The notes under the pieces are model-generated. The model ran no database searches. It was given only the letters and a program-made list of their open reading frames with translations, and was not told the DNA's origin. Below, piece by piece: positions 53,425 to 62,410 of a stretch of DNA of 64,000 bases (positions within the stretch are counted from its first letter, which is position 1; the number at the start of each line of letters is the position of its first letter). Source of the DNA: Nitrosopumilus piranensis (GTDB lineage: Archaea > Thermoproteota > Nitrososphaeria > Nitrososphaerales > Nitrosopumilaceae); assembly GCF_000875775.1 (NCBI RefSeq), contig NZ_CP010868.1, positions 806,001 through 870,000 of the forward strand, written 5' to 3'. Both the position numbers and the translations under genes were made by a program.

Positions 53425-54257
53425 ATTAAAGAACTTCCAAGCAGCAATATGTTTCTCTTTCTTTCTTTGATTCTTCTAATAGAATATGAAAACCAATTTG
53501 TTCCATATGGAATATAATCTGAAACAACAAATCCGTTTTTTACAAGATCCCCTTTGATTTCTTCTCTTATACCTTTAAGAAACTCAAACTCAAACTTTCT
53601 TGGATATTTTTTTGATAATGACTTTGCTTTCTTTATGATTTTGTTGTCATGTGATGCAATTGCAAACTCGTTTCCTTTTTTGAATAAAATTGTCATCAGT
53701 CTTGTGTATCTTTTATCGACATCCTCTCTGGTCTTATATGATATCCTTGACTCTTCTCTGTATGCACCCTTTACAAGACGAATTTTTGCGCCAATCTTTA
53801 TCAGATGATTTAGATCGTCTTCTGTTCTTTTAAGATTTGCTTGCAAAGCAATCCCCAATCTTTCATATTTTGAAAAAAACGAACTATACAACTCGATTGT
53901 CTCATCTGTATGCTCTGATGATTCCATATCCAACCAAATAAAGACATGAGCATCGCTTGTTTTTTGAATAATCTCTTCCAAGCTTTTGTAACATCGTTTC
54001 TGACTAATTGACAATCCTATCTGTGTGGGTTTTACGGAGATTGCTCCTCGAATATTCCATTTCTTAAATGAATTAGCAATTTTTTGATAGTCGTTAATTG
54101 AATCCTGAATTTGTTTTTTTGTGGTGTGGTATTCTCCTAGCTTGTTGATTATTGCATGTCTGCCCATGCCATACGCATCTTTGGCCGATGATAGTGCATC
54201 ATCAATTGTATCTCCTGCAATCCATTTTTTTGCAATTTTAAACAAAAATTTTTCCAT
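53412..54257 (-). CDS. Proline dehydrogenase
   Basis: 281 aa from the Met at 54257 (MEKFLFKIAKKWIAGDT); a GTG at 54278 is possible. TIM-barrel FAD enzyme: SVKPTQIGLSIS, FIWLDMESSEHTDETIELY, IALQANLKRTEDDL, IRLVKGAYRE, FAIASHDN and FEFLKGIREEI, with Tyr/Arg substrate contacts near the C-terminus (YIPYGTNWF). It oxidises proline to P5C for the adjacent dehydrogenase. The 3' ends of the two genes overlap by 13 nt. Confidence 0.9.
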   Translation of the reverse strand: MEKFLFKIAKKWIAGDTIDDALSSAKDAYGMGRHAIINKLGEYHTTKKQIQDSINDYQKIANSFKKWNIRGAISVKPTQIGLSISQKRCYKSLEEIIQKTSDAHVFIWLDMESSEHTDETIELYSSFFSKYERLGIALQANLKRTEDDLNHLIKIGAKIRLVKGAYREESRISYKTREDVDKRYTRLMTILFKKGNEFAIASHDNKIIKKAKSLSKKYPRKFEFEFLKGIREEIKGDLVKNGFVVSDYIPYGTNWFSYSIRRIKERKRNILLLGSSLIQSQ

Positions 54258-54360
54258 TAGCTGTGTCCCTGAAACCACATCACATGTTTAATTTTGATAA
54301 TTATATGATTTTAGTTCAAATTACCACAAGGAAGAAATTTGATGAAACCCATCTATAATC

Positions 54361-54726
54361 ATGGATACTGCTTTTGTCTTGATTAATTGTGAGCCTGGAA
54401 AAGAGCCATCAATTATACAAAAATTACATGAAATCAAGAACATTACTGACGTTCAAGGGACATATGGAATTTATGACATTGTTGCAAGAATAGACTCAGA
54501 CGACAAATCACAACTTGAAAATATAATTTCTGACCAAATACGAAAACTTGACAATGTTAATTCGACTTTGACGCTCATTCCAACTGAACCTGCAGAAGGA
54601 CTTGCAGATTTGATTCCAGACATCATTCCAGATGTCATTCCCGAACAGAAAAAACCCTTAGAAGAACAAGATTCAATCTCTGATGAAGAGGATGTTGATG
54701 AAGATTACGAAGATACTACAAACTAA
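54361..54726 (+). CDS. Stand-alone Lrp/AsnC-type RAM domain protein
   Basis: 121 aa. Residues ~1-80 are a ligand-binding RAM domain (AFVLINCEPGKEPSIIQKL, GTYGIYDIVARIDSDD) without any HTH. The C-terminal ~40 residues are acidic and disordered with a repeat LIPDIIPDVIPEQ. Such proteins may modulate Lrp-type regulators by mixed oligomers. Single gene. Confidence 0.85.
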   Translation: MDTAFVLINCEPGKEPSIIQKLHEIKNITDVQGTYGIYDIVARIDSDDKSQLENIISDQIRKLDNVNSTLTLIPTEPAEGLADLIPDIIPDVIPEQKKPLEEQDSISDEEDVDEDYEDTTN

Positions 54727-54754
54727 ATTAGTATAAGAATTAAAGATTGTATAG

Positions 54755-55405
54755 ATGGTACAAATTCATTTTATTGAAGTGGTGAGTTTTTTGGATTTTG
54801 CACGATTTGTTTGTGCATTCAGAGAATATCCTTTGAGAGTGTATGCTCACAAACTTTACGGCAAGATGGTGTTGTCTTGTAGGTTAGTTTTATCAAATTC
54901 AATTCTTGCGTTTTACACTGATTATGAAAAAGGAAGATATGTTGAATATGATCCAAAGGGTGGTAAGGAAACAGCAAAAATTGTCAATTCTATACAATCA
55001 AATTCTAACTATGCACCAATTGTTCATTTGGATTCTTTACCATTTCCAATAAAGTCGCACAAAAAAATTTCTGGCAAATTCAAAACCTCCAAAGTACTTG
55101 ATTTGGGAAATCTTGCAAGACTCACATATGATCCTGAATGGCCTGATGACCCAAAGGTGACTCTGTTATGTTTCCCACGACGCAAAAAATGGATCATCGG
55201 ATACATGTCTCTAATAGAATTAGATGAGGCTGTTTACTGCTTTTATTATGTGGAGTTAGACAAGGAACCTGATAAGCCGTTCATAAAATATTCGGGCCAT
55301 AAAGGAGTTCCAGCACAATTCACAGATATTTTTCAGCACGGATATCCTTATCTTCCTGTTGTTAAATTGAAGAAAGGACATCCTATCTTTGGTTTAACGT
55401 CGTAG
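54755..55405 (+). CDS. Hypothetical protein
   Basis: 216 aa, soluble, mostly beta, rich in aromatic and basic residues (FPRRKKWIIGYMSL, HGYPYLPVVKLKKGHPIFG). No signal peptide or cysteine motif. Start at 54755 just after the RAM gene (28 nt gap), possibly the same transcript. No family recognised; probably lineage-specific. Confidence 0.65.
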   Translation: MVQIHFIEVVSFLDFARFVCAFREYPLRVYAHKLYGKMVLSCRLVLSNSILAFYTDYEKGRYVEYDPKGGKETAKIVNSIQSNSNYAPIVHLDSLPFPIKSHKKISGKFKTSKVLDLGNLARLTYDPEWPDDPKVTLLCFPRRKKWIIGYMSLIELDEAVYCFYYVELDKEPDKPFIKYSGHKGVPAQFTDIFQHGYPYLPVVKLKKGHPIFGLTS

Positions 55406-55489
55406 ATTGAACCATTCTGATTAACCAATTTTTGCGTCTATTCTAGGGATAATTCTGATTTTAAAGTTCTTGAACATGTTTTTTGTAAA

Positions 55490-56008
55490 TTATACTTTTA
55501 CCAGAGTTTTTTGTGATTTGTTCTGAGGGTCTGTCCAAACATCCGGTTCAGTCTTTTCACCTTTTTTGATAATGAATGCATCTGCATTTGCGTTTATCTG
55601 CATCAATGTCTTTTTTGTAATCTCTAAATCTTTTTTAGATATCTTTTCTAGTCCAACATCTCTCATCTCAGATATGCAATCAATTATGGAATCTGTTGTT
55701 TTCTTGGCCTTGTCAGTTAGAAAAACTAAGTTATTTCTTCTGTCATTGGGGTCTGTTTTACGTACAATGTATCCCTCTTTTTCTAACTTGTCAATAATTG
55801 GAACCAATGTTGGTGCCTCTACAAACATCATATCTGCAAGCTGTTTTTGCGTAATTCCTTCTTTGATTGAAAGTCCTGTAATTGTCTTCCACTTTCCACC
55901 AGTCAGACCAAATCGTTCAGTCATTTCAATATCTGTTGCCCTCTCCCACGATTTTGCAGATCGTTTCATCATGAGCCCTATGCTATCTGTTAGATCTAAT
56001 GTTTTCAT
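55490..56008 (-). CDS. MarR-family transcriptional regulator
   Basis: 172 aa. Winged helix with GGKWKTITGLSIKEGITQKQLADMMFVEAPTLVPIIDKLEKEG and the wing KTDPNDRRNNLVFLT, typical MarR. It is divergent from the large secreted protein at 56116; the 107-nt gap holds AT-rich repeats (ATTAGTTAATATATTATT) that could be its operator. Ligand unknown; family members sense aromatic compounds or oxidants. Confidence 0.88.
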   Translation of the reverse strand: MKTLDLTDSIGLMMKRSAKSWERATDIEMTERFGLTGGKWKTITGLSIKEGITQKQLADMMFVEAPTLVPIIDKLEKEGYIVRKTDPNDRRNNLVFLTDKAKKTTDSIIDCISEMRDVGLEKISKKDLEITKKTLMQINANADAFIIKKGEKTEPDVWTDPQNKSQKTLVKV

Positions 56009-56154
56009 TTACCTCTGACCTTGCCTATTTGACTAATCAAAACTATATTAGTTAATATATTATTCATTATAATTCTAATGATTAGTATCCTAATCTTTAT
56101 TATCTACAGTATGACATGGGGTGTATGGGTCGTGTTTTGAAAAACAGGCACAAG

Positions 56155-58134
56155 ATGCAACATGCGGCAAACACAAAATTTCTCATTTCAACAATATTTG
56201 CAGTATCTGTCACACTTTTGTTTGCTGGAAACTATGCATATGCACAGATATCAAATATTGATGAGCAAAACACGTTATCAGAAAACCTACAAAATGATCC
56301 AGTCGCACAAGATCTTCTCAAAAAAATAGAGCAAACCAAAAAGATGATTGAGGAATTGCAGCAAAAAGAATATGAACAAAATCAGGCACAAGAGCAATTA
56401 GAACAGATGCGCAACATGTCTCTTGAACGCCTTAGTCAAGATCTTCAAGAATGGGAAAGACTATGGGAAAAACACTCATCCAGAAATGCATTTGACAGTT
56501 TTGTGAACAAAAAACCTGACTATGTACAAGGAGTTTTTTGGGATCAGTTTGAGTTCAAAGAACAAAAAGTTACTGCAGGAAGAAATGCAATGAATCAAGT
56601 TCTAATGAACGGAGGAACTATACAAGATGCTAAAAAGGCATATCATAGCATGGCGTCTACTCCAAGAATTGAACTAATAGAAATGAATGCACAATTTAAT
56701 GTCAAACATAATCTTGCAGACTATAACGAACAACAGGTATTCAACTCTACAGGCCAAATTCACATGTCATCTGTAACCAAGTCAAAACTATCTGAATTTT
56801 ATGGCGACTATAGATTACAACCAAATTATATTTTGGCAAATTCTGATGATTACGTATCTCCTAAAGTTGATTCACAAATCAATGCAGACACTTCTTGCGA
56901 TGATGGTTTTGTATTGGTTTCTCGAATTGTATCTCAGACATTCTCTTGTATTGATGAGTCTATTGCAAAAAAATGGGCTGAAAACAAAGTAAGTGGAATA
57001 ATATTTCATGATGACAACATTTCAAGTAATGGTTATGCATCAAGTATAGAAACAAACCCCGAAACAAAATGTGATGTCGGGTATGCTGTAGTGTATGACC
57101 TTCTATCCTCAGAATATCGATGTGTTTTGGAGGCAGATTCCAAAGAAATGATGCAAAATGGTACTGCAGAAATACACACGATTGCAGAATATGCCGTAAA
57201 TAAGGACAAGAAAAAAATCCTTGAGGATGAGATATATGCTATAAACCAAAAGATCTTGCAATTCAACGCTGAATATGACCTTGAAAAGAAGCAATTAGAG
57301 ACAAAATACGATAACAAACTTGAAAATGAGCAGTTGCTGTCAAAACAAAAGATGCATGATCTCATCAATGATTATAAGAATGGTGAGGATATCTCCAAAA
57401 AGGATCTGACAAAAGCAATTTCAGAAATAAGAAACAATTTTGATATTGTTGAAAAGAAAATACTGGATGAAAAATTAAACGCATTGCATGCAATTGAATT
57501 GGAACTAAAAGAAGCTATATCAAAGGTAGTAAAGGGACATGAAAAGAATTCTGATCTTTATGTTGATTGGGATTATCTGGAATCTGAAACAGTGTCAGAA
57601 ACAATTCCTGAGAATTCGCTTGCACCTGTTGTCAAAGTATCTTTCTTAGAACAAAATACCTCTGATGAAATACGTCTTGATGACATTGGAATCGTAAACT
57701 CTATTGGCCAAAAATTCGATGAAATCAAGATTGATCAAGTTCTGCAAGTCTCTGCAGACATTACAAATTACGATGACACCCTGCAGGACTTTGTATATGT
57801 GGTTGAAATAAAAAATGCTTCAAACAATGTTGTTCAGCCTGCAAAATGGATGACTGGTTCATTAAATCCTGATCAGACTCTTAATGTTGGATTGTCGTGG
57901 ATTCCAAATGAAACTGGCAATTTCAAGGCAATCATTTCTGTTGGTTCTGAGATTGATTCTGTTTCGCAAATAGCAGACATTGAGATTGATGTGACTTCAC
58001 AAGACAATATTCATGATGGCGACTATTGCAAAACTGGATATGATTTGCTTTTCAAGTATGTTGATAATTCTCCAATATGTGTGTCGTCTGATATTGCGTT
58101 CAAACTGATAAACGTAGGATTAGCATTTGCATAA
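56155..58134 (+). CDS. Large secreted coiled-coil protein with three CxxG...C motifs
   Basis: 659 aa from the Met at 56155 (an upstream Met at 56116 is possible). Signal peptide FLISTIFAVSVTLLFAGN ending at AYA. Two coiled-coil regions (~residues 40-105 and 355-470). The motif C-x-x-G-[FY]-x11-14-C-[IV] occurs three times: CDDGFVLVSRIVSQTFSC, CDVGYAVVYDLLSSEYRC and CKTGYDLLFKYVDNSPICV, each followed by a short helix. A CARDB-like beta domain precedes the last copy (VSADITNYDDTLQDFVYVVE). Probably a surface structure protein; role unknown. Confidence 0.75.
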   Translation: MQHAANTKFLISTIFAVSVTLLFAGNYAYAQISNIDEQNTLSENLQNDPVAQDLLKKIEQTKKMIEELQQKEYEQNQAQEQLEQMRNMSLERLSQDLQEWERLWEKHSSRNAFDSFVNKKPDYVQGVFWDQFEFKEQKVTAGRNAMNQVLMNGGTIQDAKKAYHSMASTPRIELIEMNAQFNVKHNLADYNEQQVFNSTGQIHMSSVTKSKLSEFYGDYRLQPNYILANSDDYVSPKVDSQINADTSCDDGFVLVSRIVSQTFSCIDESIAKKWAENKVSGIIFHDDNISSNGYASSIETNPETKCDVGYAVVYDLLSSEYRCVLEADSKEMMQNGTAEIHTIAEYAVNKDKKKILEDEIYAINQKILQFNAEYDLEKKQLETKYDNKLENEQLLSKQKMHDLINDYKNGEDISKKDLTKAISEIRNNFDIVEKKILDEKLNALHAIELELKEAISKVVKGHEKNSDLYVDWDYLESETVSETIPENSLAPVVKVSFLEQNTSDEIRLDDIGIVNSIGQKFDEIKIDQVLQVSADITNYDDTLQDFVYVVEIKNASNNVVQPAKWMTGSLNPDQTLNVGLSWIPNETGNFKAIISVGSEIDSVSQIADIEIDVTSQDNIHDGDYCKTGYDLLFKYVDNSPICVSSDIAFKLINVGLAFA

Positions 58135-58169
58135 ACAACATCTTTTACGAAAACAATTTGTGATAGAAA

Positions 58170-58576
58170 ATGAAAACTAAATACAAAATAATTATGGCAT
58201 CTCGATTCCACTAGTGCTTTTTGGAATTTTTGTTCTTATAGCAATTAATGTAAGCAATATGCTTGAAGATTCTGAAAGATGGGTGATTGAACTAGAACCT
58301 GATCTTGATTTATCTGATGCTTAACTGGAATCACAAATAAAAAACGAAGATCTTAAAGAACTCTGCCTTTATAGAGTGCAAACTCTTGAAGATTATTTTG
58401 AATCATTGACCCCTAATTTTGAGCGACAGTCTAAGACTGTAATTGATGCCGAACATAGATTTGTTATCTATATCGACGAAAACTCTGGATATTCTGAGCA
58501 ACAAATACAAGAAATTTTTACAGATATTGCTGAAATCCAGGAAGATTGGATTCTTTATGACTGGTTATTGCGTTGA
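58170..58576 (+). pseudogene. Small membrane-anchored protein gene, frameshifted and with a stop
   Basis: ATG at 58170 gives MKTKYKIIM, then a frameshift near 58196 is needed to continue ISIPLVLFGIFVLIAINVSN (a membrane anchor) and MLEDSERWVIELEP; an in-frame TAA follows at 58322-58324, after which LESQIKNEDLKELCLYRVQT continues to the stop at 58574-58576. The tail alone could start at a GTG (58376) as a 66-aa protein. Two independent lesions make decay more likely than error. Confidence 0.65.
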
Positions 58577-58765
58577 AATTCCGCCTTTCTGCGTCAATTT
58601 TTAACCCCAAAACGGTATCTTCATTTCTTCCTATGCATAAAATAATGAGGGACTTGAACTAATTTGGAAGTCACCTCGAAGGGATATGTAATTTGGTTTA
58701 AGACTTTTACAACTGAAAATTATTTCATGATGGAATTTAGTGACATTTTGGAAGAGATTGGAATG

Positions 58766-59926
58766 CTAGTTTTTACTTATTTTGATGTGGACTTTTTCAC
58801 CTTTGCTTAAATTATTCTGGAAAATAGTTCTAGTTGTGTAGCCTTGTTTTTGTAGACATCTATCCAACACTGAAACCCATGGAAGAGAATGTCCGCTATT
58901 TGTCTTTGATTCTACTGTAATGTTTTTTGTATTTGCCTCAAAGTTCACATGCCCTGAACATGTGATTTGTAATACTGCATCAATTATCTCAATTACATCA
59001 TCAAGTGATTTTGATTTTAAAGACACACCGTTCTTTTCTAATAATCTAAATAAATCAAATTCAGGTTTTTTTGACAACATTGTGGCATTTAGTATGTGTG
59101 TTAATCCTGACTCGTTTACTGTCTTTATAATTTTGTAGATTTCTTGGGCTTCTGTTTTTGTCATATCTGCAAGTGCTTTTGTTTTTGTAGAATTTCTCCA
59201 AATATGAGAAAATAATTTTTCTTGATTTACTCCAAGAATATCTGTTGATGAAAACACTGCGCCTTTTCCATTATCGTTGTTTATCATTAGTAATTCTGTT
59301 TCATCAAAGACAAAACAATTTTGTGTAATGTCTGATGCTCTAATTTCTACTCCGTCTGGAATTGCTCTGTATGATTCTGAGCAAATTTGTGTTGGAGCAA
59401 CCAGTACTTTGACATCCAAGTTTCTACGTAATACTGATACCAGTTGTTCTCTACATTCTGCTAATAATCCAAAACCCCACTGATCTGCCATGATTTTGAT
59501 TGAGGACTTGCTTCCTTCAATCATAGTTTGAAGTTGTGATAGTGCATTGTTTGCACTAATGTGAAAGTATCTCTTCTCCTCTGAGCCTCTTGATTTCCTG
59601 CTTTCTTCACTTGCTTTTTTAAGATTTGAGACCAGTGTGTTCATTGCATTTACTTTGTTGATTTGCTCGTGGATAATTCCATCAAATGCGTCTTCAGGGG
59701 CAATAGCAGTACACATTATTGGCTTGCTTTTTGAAATTATTGCTAGCTTCTTGTTTTCTAGTTTTAGCAAAGTTGGATAAATCTTGGTTCTTGGAATCTC
59801 AGAATAATATGACAATTCTCCTGCTGAAATAGTGCCTTTGGCAATTAGTGCTACGTATGCCTGGGCTTCATATTTGCTCAAACCAAATTCTTCAAGGCTA
59901 ACTGTTAATGAGTGCTCATTGACCAT
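58766..59926 (-). CDS. TrmB-family transcriptional regulator
   Basis: 386 aa. N-terminal winged helix (EEFGLSKYEAQAYVALIAKGTISAGELSYYSEIPRTKIYPTLLKL) typical of TrmB, followed by a coiled linker and the TrmB effector region (SSIKIMADQWGFGLLAECREQL, VLVAPTQICSE, DGVEIRAS). The C-terminal ~90 residues are an additional alpha/beta domain (SGHSLPWVSVLDRCLQKQGY). TrmB proteins sense sugars or redox signals. Target genes not evident; the cdv operon is divergent from it. Confidence 0.85.
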   Translation of the reverse strand: MVNEHSLTVSLEEFGLSKYEAQAYVALIAKGTISAGELSYYSEIPRTKIYPTLLKLENKKLAIISKSKPIMCTAIAPEDAFDGIIHEQINKVNAMNTLVSNLKKASEESRKSRGSEEKRYFHISANNALSQLQTMIEGSKSSIKIMADQWGFGLLAECREQLVSVLRRNLDVKVLVAPTQICSESYRAIPDGVEIRASDITQNCFVFDETELLMINNDNGKGAVFSSTDILGVNQEKLFSHIWRNSTKTKALADMTKTEAQEIYKIIKTVNESGLTHILNATMLSKKPEFDLFRLLEKNGVSLKSKSLDDVIEIIDAVLQITCSGHVNFEANTKNITVESKTNSGHSLPWVSVLDRCLQKQGYTTRTIFQNNLSKGEKVHIKISKN

Positions 59927-60083
59927 AATTATGATTGATTTGTTATTAGGTAAAATTGAGAGCTAAATTCCTTTACACAAATACTCAAAAAAAATCAAAA
60001 TTGTATCTCCGGGTAGGTGTAACTGTGGTTACTAAATTACCTGTGACATCGTCCTCATATACAAAATTAATCAAAGACACTCC

Positions 60084-60641
60084 ATGTCAGTCAAATGTGT
60101 GGAGATGGATAATGAAAATATCTCTCATTCTGTTACTTTAACTCCTAGATTAGAATACTCTACTTTGTTACTTGATGAGATTGTAGATGTAATATCTCAA
60201 AAAAGGAATAACTTGAAACAATCAAACAAGGATTTGATATTTGATTTTGATGAGACTGATAAAACTCATCTACAATCAATTGAACTTGAACGTATTATGG
60301 CATTCTCTCTTGAGGTCTTGACTCTTGCAAAAAAGAAGACTAAAAGTATCACCAACGTCCAATCAATCCCTCAAGTTTTGCCTTCATCCATTCCACTAAT
60401 TAGAACAATTAGCGCTCAACTCTATGAACTAATTCCTGATTGTAGTCAAAAACTATCCAAACTTTCTGTTCATTTGGGTAGTATAGTGCTAGATTCAGCA
60501 GCACTTACTCATGCAAGCTTTGATTTTAGTCAATCAAACATTGAATCATCAACTTTACTAGATGAAGTAAAATTGATGGTGGACTCTAAAATAAGTAAGC
60601 AGTATCCTAATGTTGATTTTTTTAAATTATCTAATACTTGA
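60084..60641 (+). CDS. Conserved hypothetical protein upstream of cdvC
   Basis: 185 aa (alternative Met at 60105). All-helical, soluble; a proline-containing segment QSIPQVLPSSIPLIR (residues ~93-107) is the sort of short ligand an MIT domain could bind, which is conjecture. It overlaps the next gene by 4 nt (TTGA) and is part of the cdvC transcript. Not CdvA or CdvB by eye. Confidence 0.65.
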   Translation: MSVKCVEMDNENISHSVTLTPRLEYSTLLLDEIVDVISQKRNNLKQSNKDLIFDFDETDKTHLQSIELERIMAFSLEVLTLAKKKTKSITNVQSIPQVLPSSIPLIRTISAQLYELIPDCSQKLSKLSVHLGSIVLDSAALTHASFDFSQSNIESSTLLDEVKLMVDSKISKQYPNVDFFKLSNT

Positions 60642-61129
60642 ATGTGCTAAACTCTAAACGAGATTTTTTAAAGGATCTAGAACGCATAAAGTCACTTTCA
60701 TCAAAACTTGATAAGAAAATCTCTGAGGTAAAGTCTTCTGATGATAAAAATATTGAAAAATTAACTCTAGAGGAATTGCAGGATTTGGATAAAATAGTTG
60801 GAATTGCCGATTTCATGTTAGTCAAATATGCTGACAAAAAAGAGATGCGCTCTATTCTCAAATATTTTGTATCTGTAATTTCTGAGGCCGCAGGCTCAAT
60901 TGAGGATTTAGATGATGAGATTTCTGAATTGATTATGTCTGCTGAGGATTCAATCAGTAAGGTTAAGGGCATTCATGTTGATATCTCAGAAAAATCTGAT
61001 TTTAAGAAAAAATACCGTGATGGGCCTGACTATGATGAACATGAAACGAGTGCAATTAATTTAACCAATTTTGCTACAGAGATTAACACAGTAGGATACC
61101 AACAAAATTCTCAAAGGGATACTGCGTAG
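60638..61129 (+). CDS. Conserved coiled-coil protein upstream of cdvC
   Basis: 163 aa starting with TTG overlapping the previous stop. Helical/coiled coil (LKDLERIKSLSSKLDKKISEV, LTLEELQDLDKIVGIADF) with a disordered C-terminus. Size and helicity recall small ESCRT-III-type proteins, but I see no firm similarity to CdvB. 9 nt before cdvC, hence a probable partner of the division ATPase. Confidence 0.62.
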   Translation: MNVLNSKRDFLKDLERIKSLSSKLDKKISEVKSSDDKNIEKLTLEELQDLDKIVGIADFMLVKYADKKEMRSILKYFVSVISEAAGSIEDLDDEISELIMSAEDSISKVKGIHVDISEKSDFKKKYRDGPDYDEHETSAINLTNFATEINTVGYQQNSQRDTA

Positions 61130-61138
61130 GTAATTGAG

Positions 61139-62332
61139 ATGAGTATGGCCCCACAAGAACTAGAAAACACTGCTAGCAAATATGCCTCTGAGGCTATCAA
61201 ATTTGATTCGCAAGGTGCCCGTGGAATGGCAATCACTCATTATCAGCAGGCAATTGATGCACTGGTAAAACTATTGCAATTATATCCTAATAGTAAACTA
61301 AATCCAATTTACAAAGATAGATGCAACTCTTATCATAACAGAATTAATGCATTACAGCAGGCACACGGTGTAGAGCCTGCAGTTGATCCAAAAGCCTCTG
61401 ATGAAGAACAAAAGAAATCTGTTCAGAGACAAGAAAATGAGAATGACTTTGAAGAACTAATCATGAAAGAAAAACCCGATGTAACTTGGGACCAAGTTAT
61501 TGGTTTAGATGATGCAAAAAGTGCATTACGTGAATCAATCGTATATCCAACTAAACGACCTGACTTATTTCCACTTGGATGGCCAAAAGGAATGCTGCTT
61601 TATGGTCCTCCTGGAACAGGAAAAACAATGCTTGCAGCTGCTACTGCAAATGAAATGGATGGTTACTTTATCAATGTCGATGCATCTTCTATGATGAGCA
61701 AGTGGTTAGGCGAGGCAGAGAAAAATGTTTCAAAATTATTTTCAATGGCAAGACAATATGCCGAAAAAGAAGGCAAGCCTGTTATTTTGTTTGTAGATGA
61801 AGTTGATTCCCTATTAGGTTCAAGGAATAGTGAAGTTGGTGGAGAAGTTAGAACCAAAAATCAATTCCTAACTGAGATGGATGGTGTAAATGGTAAAGGA
61901 AAAGATTTGATGATGTATGTAATTGGTGCCACAAACAAACCTTGGAGTCTTGATTGGCCATTTCTTAGAAGATTCCAAAAGAGAATCTATGTATCATTAC
62001 CAACACTGGCAGCAAGAGAAAATCTCTTTGAACAATATACTGCTAAACTAAACAAAGACTACAAAGTTAATCCAACTGAACTGGCAAAACTATTTGATGG
62101 ATATAGTGCCAGTGATATCAAAGATATATGCCAAGCTGCCCAGATTAAAACAGTTCATGAGATTTTCAATGCACCTGATTACCATGAACCAGTAGAAGGA
62201 GAAGAACCAGTTCAACCAAGAGAGCTTACAACTGCTGATTTCAAAGATATTATGGCAAGAAGAAAACCAAGTGTTTCAACTGAAATGATTCGTGCATATC
62301 ACAAATGGAGCGAGGAGTTCCAAGCACTATAG
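61139..62332 (+). CDS. cdvC: CdvC/Vps4-like AAA ATPase of cell division
   Basis: 397 aa. MIT domain at residues ~8-82 (ASKYASEAIKFDSQGARGMA, then YQQAIDALVKLLQLYPNS), a linker, and an AAA module: Walker A GPPGTGKT, Walker B ILFVDEVDSL, second region of homology FLRRFQKRIYVSLP and C-terminal Vps4-like helix (AYHKWSEEFQAL). It disassembles ESCRT-III-like CdvB filaments during cell division or membrane remodelling. Third gene of an operon with two unknown helical proteins. Confidence 0.93.
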   Translation: MSMAPQELENTASKYASEAIKFDSQGARGMAITHYQQAIDALVKLLQLYPNSKLNPIYKDRCNSYHNRINALQQAHGVEPAVDPKASDEEQKKSVQRQENENDFEELIMKEKPDVTWDQVIGLDDAKSALRESIVYPTKRPDLFPLGWPKGMLLYGPPGTGKTMLAAATANEMDGYFINVDASSMMSKWLGEAEKNVSKLFSMARQYAEKEGKPVILFVDEVDSLLGSRNSEVGGEVRTKNQFLTEMDGVNGKGKDLMMYVIGATNKPWSLDWPFLRRFQKRIYVSLPTLAARENLFEQYTAKLNKDYKVNPTELAKLFDGYSASDIKDICQAAQIKTVHEIFNAPDYHEPVEGEEPVQPRELTTADFKDIMARRKPSVSTEMIRAYHKWSEEFQAL

Positions 62333-62410
62333 TCAAACTTTTTGCGATCAAAAATTATTATCTTTACTACGCATAAAACTTAAATTCACTTTCTTGCGGA
62401 CTTTACGAGG

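Noticed and set aside
58730..58810. 26-aa plus-strand frame over the 3' end of the TrmB gene
   Set aside because: Very short, antisense to a solid gene and without motif.
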